A DNA stretch of 64,000 nucleotides from Microtetraspora glauca (GTDB lineage: Bacteria > Actinomycetota > Actinomycetes > Streptomycetales > Streptomycetaceae): NCBI GenBank assembly GCA_000721275.1, contig JOFO01000022.1, positions 1-64,000 of the forward strand, in the 5' to 3' direction. Made by a program: the position numbers and the translations under genes. The stretch's first letter is position 1, and each line of letters starts with the position of its first letter. Shown here one piece after another: positions 61,689 to 64,000 of this stretch. The notes beneath the pieces were generated by a model. That model ran no database searches, was not told where the DNA came from, and saw nothing but the letters and a program-made list of their open reading frames with translations.

Positions 61689-62933
61689 TCACGCCGCCGC
61701 GTGGAAGAGGGCGGCGGCCTCGCCGCGGGAGGCGACGCCGAGCTTGCCGAGGATGTTCGTCACGTGGAACTTCACCGTGGACTCGCTGATGTGCAGCTCC
61801 CCGGCGATCTGCCGGTTGCGGTGGCCGAGCGCCAGGTGCCGCAACACCTCGGTCTCCCGCTCGCCCAGCGACGCCAGCGGGTGCGCGGGGCCCGCCGGGG
61901 CGTCCGGCGCGGCGAGCGGCAGGACGGCGGTCATGGTGGTGCCCCAGTGCGGCACCGCCTCGATCTCCAGGCGCCCGCCGAGGACGTCCAGCCGGTCCCG
62001 TACGGTCCCCGCGCCCGTCTCGCAGGCGCCGAAGAGCCCCGGCCCGTCGTCGCGGACGGCCGCGCGCAGCTCGTCCTTGGTGAGCTGCCAGCCGACGTGG
62101 ACGCGGCTCAGGCCGTCCTGTTCCAGGACGATCAGGAGCAGCGCGCGGACGATGGCGCGGGCGCCGTGCGCGACGTCGGCGGCGAGCGAGCGGGTGTCGT
62201 CGGGCGGGCCGAGTTCGAGCCGGACCGGGCTGTGCCGGAGCATCGGCCGCAGCTGGTCCGCGAGCCGGGCGAAGGCGTCGCCGGCCGGTTCCTCGGCGAT
62301 CGCCCGGTCCTGCCGCTGGACCGCCCGGACCTCGCGGAGCGCGGCGTCGGCGAGTTCGGTGGCGGCGGCCCGGGCGGCGGTGTCGTCCAGGGTGCCGCTG
62401 CGGAGCACCGACAGCATCCCGGAGAGGGCGGCGGCGTGCGAGGTGGCCAGTTCGGCGGTGACCCGGGCCCGGGTGTCGGCGGCGGTACGGGAACGGGCCA
62501 GCGCCCCGGGCATCGCCTCGACCGCGAACCGGTCCAGGTGGCTCGTCACCACGTCCCACAGGGCCTGCGCCAGGGCGGTCGCGGCCGGCCCGGCCGTTGC
62601 GGCGCCGTCCTCCCGCAGCAGCACGAGCAGCGCGTGGCGGGCGGTGGCGCCGCTGGTCACGGCGAGGACCGTACGCGGCCGGCCGGCCAGCCGGACCGTC
62701 CCCTGCCAGGGTGAGCCGGGCACGCCGGACGCGAGCAGCGGCGCCAGCTCGGCGGTGGTCAGGCCGCCCGTCTCGCCGGTCGTCTTGAACGGCGAGTGGG
62801 CGCACTGGGTGGCGAGTTCGGCGGCGCCGGTGTGCGGCACGACCGGCGCGAGCGCGGCGGACAGCTGCGCGAGGACGCCGTCGAGCGGCCGGCTGAGGAT
62901 CTCGTACACGGTGGTCAGCGTGAGCGGGTCCAT
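61689..62933 (-). CDS. Histidine kinase-like ATPase fused to LuxR DNA-binding domain
   Basis: 414 residues. N-terminal 1-160 resembles a GAF-like sensor. A helical region (AATELADAALREVRAVQRQDRA near 200-225) stands where the dimerisation domain would be, but no phospho-accepting His is in a proper H-box. An HATPase region follows: VAHGARAIVRALLLIVLEQDG (N-box, lacks the Asn), AAVRDDGPGLFG (G1), GTTMTAVLPL (end). The final 65 residues are a LuxR HTH: LGERETEVLRHLALGHRNRQIAGELHISESTVKFHVTNILGKLG. Kinase and response regulator output in one chain, without a receiver. ATG 62933; divergent from the oxidoreductase. Confidence 0.88.
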   Translation of the reverse strand: MDPLTLTTVYEILSRPLDGVLAQLSAALAPVVPHTGAAELATQCAHSPFKTTGETGGLTTAELAPLLASGVPGSPWQGTVRLAGRPRTVLAVTSGATARHALLVLLREDGAATAGPAATALAQALWDVVTSHLDRFAVEAMPGALARSRTAADTRARVTAELATSHAAALSGMLSVLRSGTLDDTAARAAATELADAALREVRAVQRQDRAIAEEPAGDAFARLADQLRPMLRHSPVRLELGPPDDTRSLAADVAHGARAIVRALLLIVLEQDGLSRVHVGWQLTKDELRAAVRDDGPGLFGACETGAGTVRDRLDVLGGRLEIEAVPHWGTTMTAVLPLAAPDAPAGPAHPLASLGERETEVLRHLALGHRNRQIAGELHISESTVKFHVTNILGKLGVASRGEAAALFHAAA

Positions 62934-63076
62934 ACCGGCCAGCCTAGGCGTCAAGTGGCCGGGCAGGGCTGGACTTTCGGCCAGGCGGGACTGGCCGGAG
63001 GGAGGGCCGGGAACAGCCGCCGCCCGGCGCACGCTTGACCCTGTCGATCAGTGAACGCGCCGACGAGGAGAGCGAC

Positions 63077-64000
63077 ATGACCACGGGGACGACGGGGACT
63101 GCGGGAACGCCGGGGACTGCGGGGACGGCCGGGGAGGCGGGGGCGGCGAGGAGGACGATGGAGGCCGTCGTCTTCGAGGAGTTCGGCGGATCCGAGGTGC
63201 TGCGGCACACGACGGACGCCGCGGTGCCGGTGCCGGGCCCCGGCGAGGTGCGGCTGCGGGTGGTGGCGATCGGCGTCAACCCGATGGACTGGAAGGTGCG
63301 CCGGGGGCTCCTGGAGGACTTCTTCCCGACGACGTTCCCCGCCGTGCCGGGGATCGAGGTCGCCGGCACGGTCGACGCGCTCGGCGAGGGCGTCACCGGA
63401 CTCGCCGTCGGCGACGAGGTGTTCGGCTGGTCGAAGACCGGCGGCTACGCCCAGTACGCGATCGCCGGACACGTCCTGCCGAAGCCGGCCGGCCTGTCCT
63501 GGGAGGCGGCGGTGAGCCTGCCCGTCGCCGGCGAGACCGCGGCCCGGGTCCTGGAGCAGATCGGCGTACGGGAGGGCGAGACGCTGTTCCTGCACGGCGC
63601 GGCCGGCATCGTCGGCACCCTCGCGGTCCAGCTCGCGGTCGCCGCGGGCGTCACGGTCGTCGGCTCGGCGTCCGAGCCCAACCACGCGTATCTGCGGGGA
63701 CTCGGCGCGATCCCGGTGACGTACGGCGACGGGCTCGCCGACCGGGTCCGCGCCGCCGCGCCGCAGGGCGTCGACGCCGTCTTCGACGCGGCGGGGCACG
63801 GGGTGCTGCCGGTCGCCCTCGCGCTGCTCGGCGGGGAGGGCGTCGCAGACAAGCGGCGGATCGCGACGATCGCGTCCGTGGACGCGGCGGAGTACGGCAT
63901 CGTCTACAGCGTCCCCGAGCAGGACCCCGAGCGGGTCCGGGCCTGGCTCACCGCGCAGGCGGAGGGCGTCCTCGCGGGGACGCTGCGGCTGCGGTTCGCG
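63077..64000 (+). CDS. NADP-dependent quinone oxidoreductase (MDR family), cut by window edge
   Basis: Zinc-independent MDR oxidoreductase, 308 codons visible with the C-terminus outside. Core begins MEAVVFEEFGGSEVLRHT; GVNPMDWKVRRG near 70 is the quinone reductase signature, FPAVPGIEVAGTVDALGEGV near 88, and the NADP motif LHGAAGIVGTLAVQLA near 171-186. ATG 63077 has GAGGAG six bases upstream and adds 27 residues of Thr/Gly/Ala repeats; ATG 63158 also has GAGGAGG and starts at the core. Either may be used. Probably controlled by the divergent LuxR-type protein. Confidence 0.9.
   Translation, partial: MTTGTTGTAGTPGTAGTAGEAGAARRTMEAVVFEEFGGSEVLRHTTDAAVPVPGPGEVRLRVVAIGVNPMDWKVRRGLLEDFFPTTFPAVPGIEVAGTVDALGEGVTGLAVGDEVFGWSKTGGYAQYAIAGHVLPKPAGLSWEAAVSLPVAGETAARVLEQIGVREGETLFLHGAAGIVGTLAVQLAVAAGVTVVGSASEPNHAYLRGLGAIPVTYGDGLADRVRAAAPQGVDAVFDAAGHGVLPVALALLGGEGVADKRRIATIASVDAAEYGIVYSVPEQDPERVRAWLTAQAEGVLAGTLRLRFA

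Overview
The window is very GC-rich chromosomal DNA from an actinomycete, almost certainly a Streptomyces. The evidence is GC at nearly every third codon position, frequent GTG/TTG starts, several likely leaderless transcripts, and recognisable developmental genes (wblA at 8229, bldG at 39755). From memory, the order from about 5.6 kb to 55.7 kb matches the conserved block around SCO3540-SCO3580 of S. coelicolor and, in large part, Rv3644c-Rv3683 of Mycobacterium tuberculosis. I see no insertion sequence, prophage, CRISPR array or biosynthetic cluster.

Layout. 1-5.5 kb: a Ser/Thr kinase cut by the left edge, a family 2 glycosyltransferase, an alpha/beta hydrolase, tRNA-Pro, a membrane protein, a phosphoesterase and a GatB/YqeY protein. 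5.6-18.6 kb: a class A penicillin-binding protein, wblA, two ArsA/Get3-like ATPases, a DUF4177/RidA pair, Nudix and metallo-beta-lactamase-fold enzymes, an SPFH protein, crp, nth, a CoA-type Nudix and a MarP-like membrane protease. 18.6-30.4 kb: an epoxide hydrolase-like protein with a holin-like partner, nhaA, acsA, a SulP transporter fused to a beta-carbonic anhydrase, a lipoprotein deacetylase, a CooC/MinD-type ATPase and a degenerate Fic protein. 30.4-32 kb: two non-coding regions, one with a long self-complementary RNA candidate on the + strand, the other with divergent promoters, a possible leaderless mini-ORF with a terminator, two DnaA boxes and a hairpin. 32-37.3 kb: a compact ssd-tadABC-pilin-tadE operon. 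37-46 kb: an MrfA-like helicase, bldG and its anti-sigma partner, a K+-independent proton-pumping pyrophosphatase, a lipoprotein and a methyltransferase. 46-55.7 kb: topA, a thymidylate kinase fused to a membrane domain, the DNA polymerase III delta-prime subunit and a secreted peptidase-like lipoprotein. 55.8-64 kb, a more variable part: tRNA-Thr, a flavin-binding oxidase-like protein, a decayed sigma factor, a SigE-family sigma factor with a membrane-anchored partner, a PolA-like polymerase, a histidine kinase-like ATPase/LuxR protein, and a quinone oxidoreductase cut by the right edge.

Many adjacent genes overlap by four bases (ATGA or GTGA), as expected for translational coupling: the two ATPases, DUF4177/RidA, Nudix/MBL, ssd/tadA, tadA/tadB, tadE/tadE2 and holin/hydrolase. 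Most transcription units end in long GC-rich hairpins without a strong T-tract. The most interesting unexplained signals are non-coding (30.4-30.7 kb and 31.55-32.0 kb). The window is otherwise mostly conserved core genome, and I did not find an obviously new multi-gene system. All comparisons with other genomes are from memory; no database was searched.
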